This document shows, piece after piece, positions 63,743 to 64,000 of a DNA stretch of 64,000 nucleotides. A model generated the notes under the pieces. The model saw only the letters and a list, made by a program, of their open reading frames with translations. It made no database searches and was not told where the DNA came from. Made by a program: the position numbers and the translations under genes. The DNA is from Microbacterium maritypicum MF109 (GTDB taxonomy: Bacteria > Actinomycetota > Actinomycetes > Actinomycetales > Microbacteriaceae), in the NCBI RefSeq assembly GCF_000455825.1, contig NZ_ATAO01000157.1, positions 1 to 64,000 of the forward strand, written 5' to 3'. Position 1 is the stretch's first letter. Each line of letters begins with the position of its first letter.

Positions 63743-64000
63743 GTGGCTGGTAAACCACGCGTACACGAGATCGCCGCCGAACTCGGCGTCGACAGCAAGA
63801 TCGCACTTGCGAAGCTCAAGGAACTCGGCGAGTTCGTGAAGAGCCCGTCCTCGACCATCGAACCGCCCGTTGCGCGCAAGCTGCGCGCGGCGATCGAGGC
63901 CGATGGCTCGCTCAAGGGCTCCGCTGACGCCGCTCCCGCGGCGAAGCCCGCGGCTGCGAAGCCTGCAGCTGCGAAGCCCGGTGCCAAGCCGGCACCGACC
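63743..64000 (+). CDS. infB: Translation initiation factor IF-2, 5' part (cut by window end)
   Basis: The first 86 residues of IF-2, continuing past the window. The N-terminal helix-turn domain reads [34 protein letters not shown] in the conserved order, followed by the start of the Ala/Lys/Pro-rich linker ([15 protein letters not shown]). GTG start with AGGAGA four bases upstream. The GTPase domain lies beyond the edge. Confidence 0.96.
   Translation, partial: MAGKPRVHEIAAELGVDSKIALAKLKELGEFVKSPSSTIEPPVARKLRAAIEADGSLKGSADAAPAAKPAAAKPAAAKPGAKPAPT

Overview
The window is high-GC chromosomal DNA from an actinobacterium, most likely Microbacterium or a close relative in the Microbacteriaceae. 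The support is the argS-lysA-hom-thrB-rho-prfA order, the prmC-tsaC-wecA-atp order, the dxr/rseP/ispG and proS/nusA/ylxR/infB neighbourhoods, a long Ala/Glu/Arg-rich Rho N-terminus, many GTG starts, and a tRNA-Arg(CCG). Bases 1-28 are not genomic: they match the 3' end of an Illumina Nextera read-2 adapter, so position 1 is a contig end.

Layout. 29-10.4 kb: accessory genes (degenerate FMN-binding lipoprotein, two oxidoreductases with an XRE/MmyB regulator, tRNA-Arg, secreted SGNH hydrolase) around argS, then an LmeA-like protein, a hydrolase-TetR-hydrolase operon with a clear palindromic operator candidate, and a YihY-family membrane protein. 10.4-17.4 kb: lysine/threonine genes lysA-hom-thrB (no thrC between them), rho and prfA. 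17.4-23.4 kb: a module that separates prfA from prmC, made of a CitA/CitB-type two-component system divergent from a CitMHS transporter, a small membrane protein, and cysK-cysE. 23.5-33.8 kb: prmC-tsaC-wecA-atpI-like-atpBEFHAGDC, closed by a strong terminator hairpin. 33.8-42.9 kb: yaaA, a Pro-rich membrane protein, an aldo/keto reductase, a PP2C phosphatase beside an orphan type VII-like FtsK/SpoIIIE ATPase, a 15-bp tandem repeat, an asparaginase, an OsmC protein and a PlsC acyltransferase. 43-53.6 kb: the MEP-pathway genes dxr and ispG and the site-2 protease rseP on the plus strand, interleaved with minus-strand blocks (a MurE-type ligase with an altered substrate motif, a YcnI copper pair, a Trp-attenuated PhzE/TrpEG-type synthase, pcp). 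53.6-62.2 kb: SnoaL-like protein, AlaX-like editing protein, RNB ribonuclease, PEP mutase-like protein, proS, a flavin-linked stress protein, a LOG-family protein and an FAD amine oxidase. 62.3-64 kb: nusA-ylxR-infB, with infB cut by the window end.

The most informative non-coding signals are these. (1) A Trp attenuator before the PhzE/TrpEG gene: an 11-residue leader peptide with tandem Trp codons, mutually exclusive hairpins and a terminator. (2) An atp operon leader with two overlapping micro-ORFs ending at an apparent CTG start of atpB. (3) A window-wide excess of genes whose -10 box (TANNNT) lies exactly six bases before the start codon, the signature of leaderless mRNAs; the trp, atp and nusA micro-ORFs use the same architecture. 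(4) A hairpin overlapping the infB Shine-Dalgarno sequence. (5) A perfect 13-bp inverted repeat before the TetR operon. No phage, insertion sequence, CRISPR array or complete secretion system was seen. No stretch above 300 bases lacks a gene; the larger intergenic regions are described under the features they hold.
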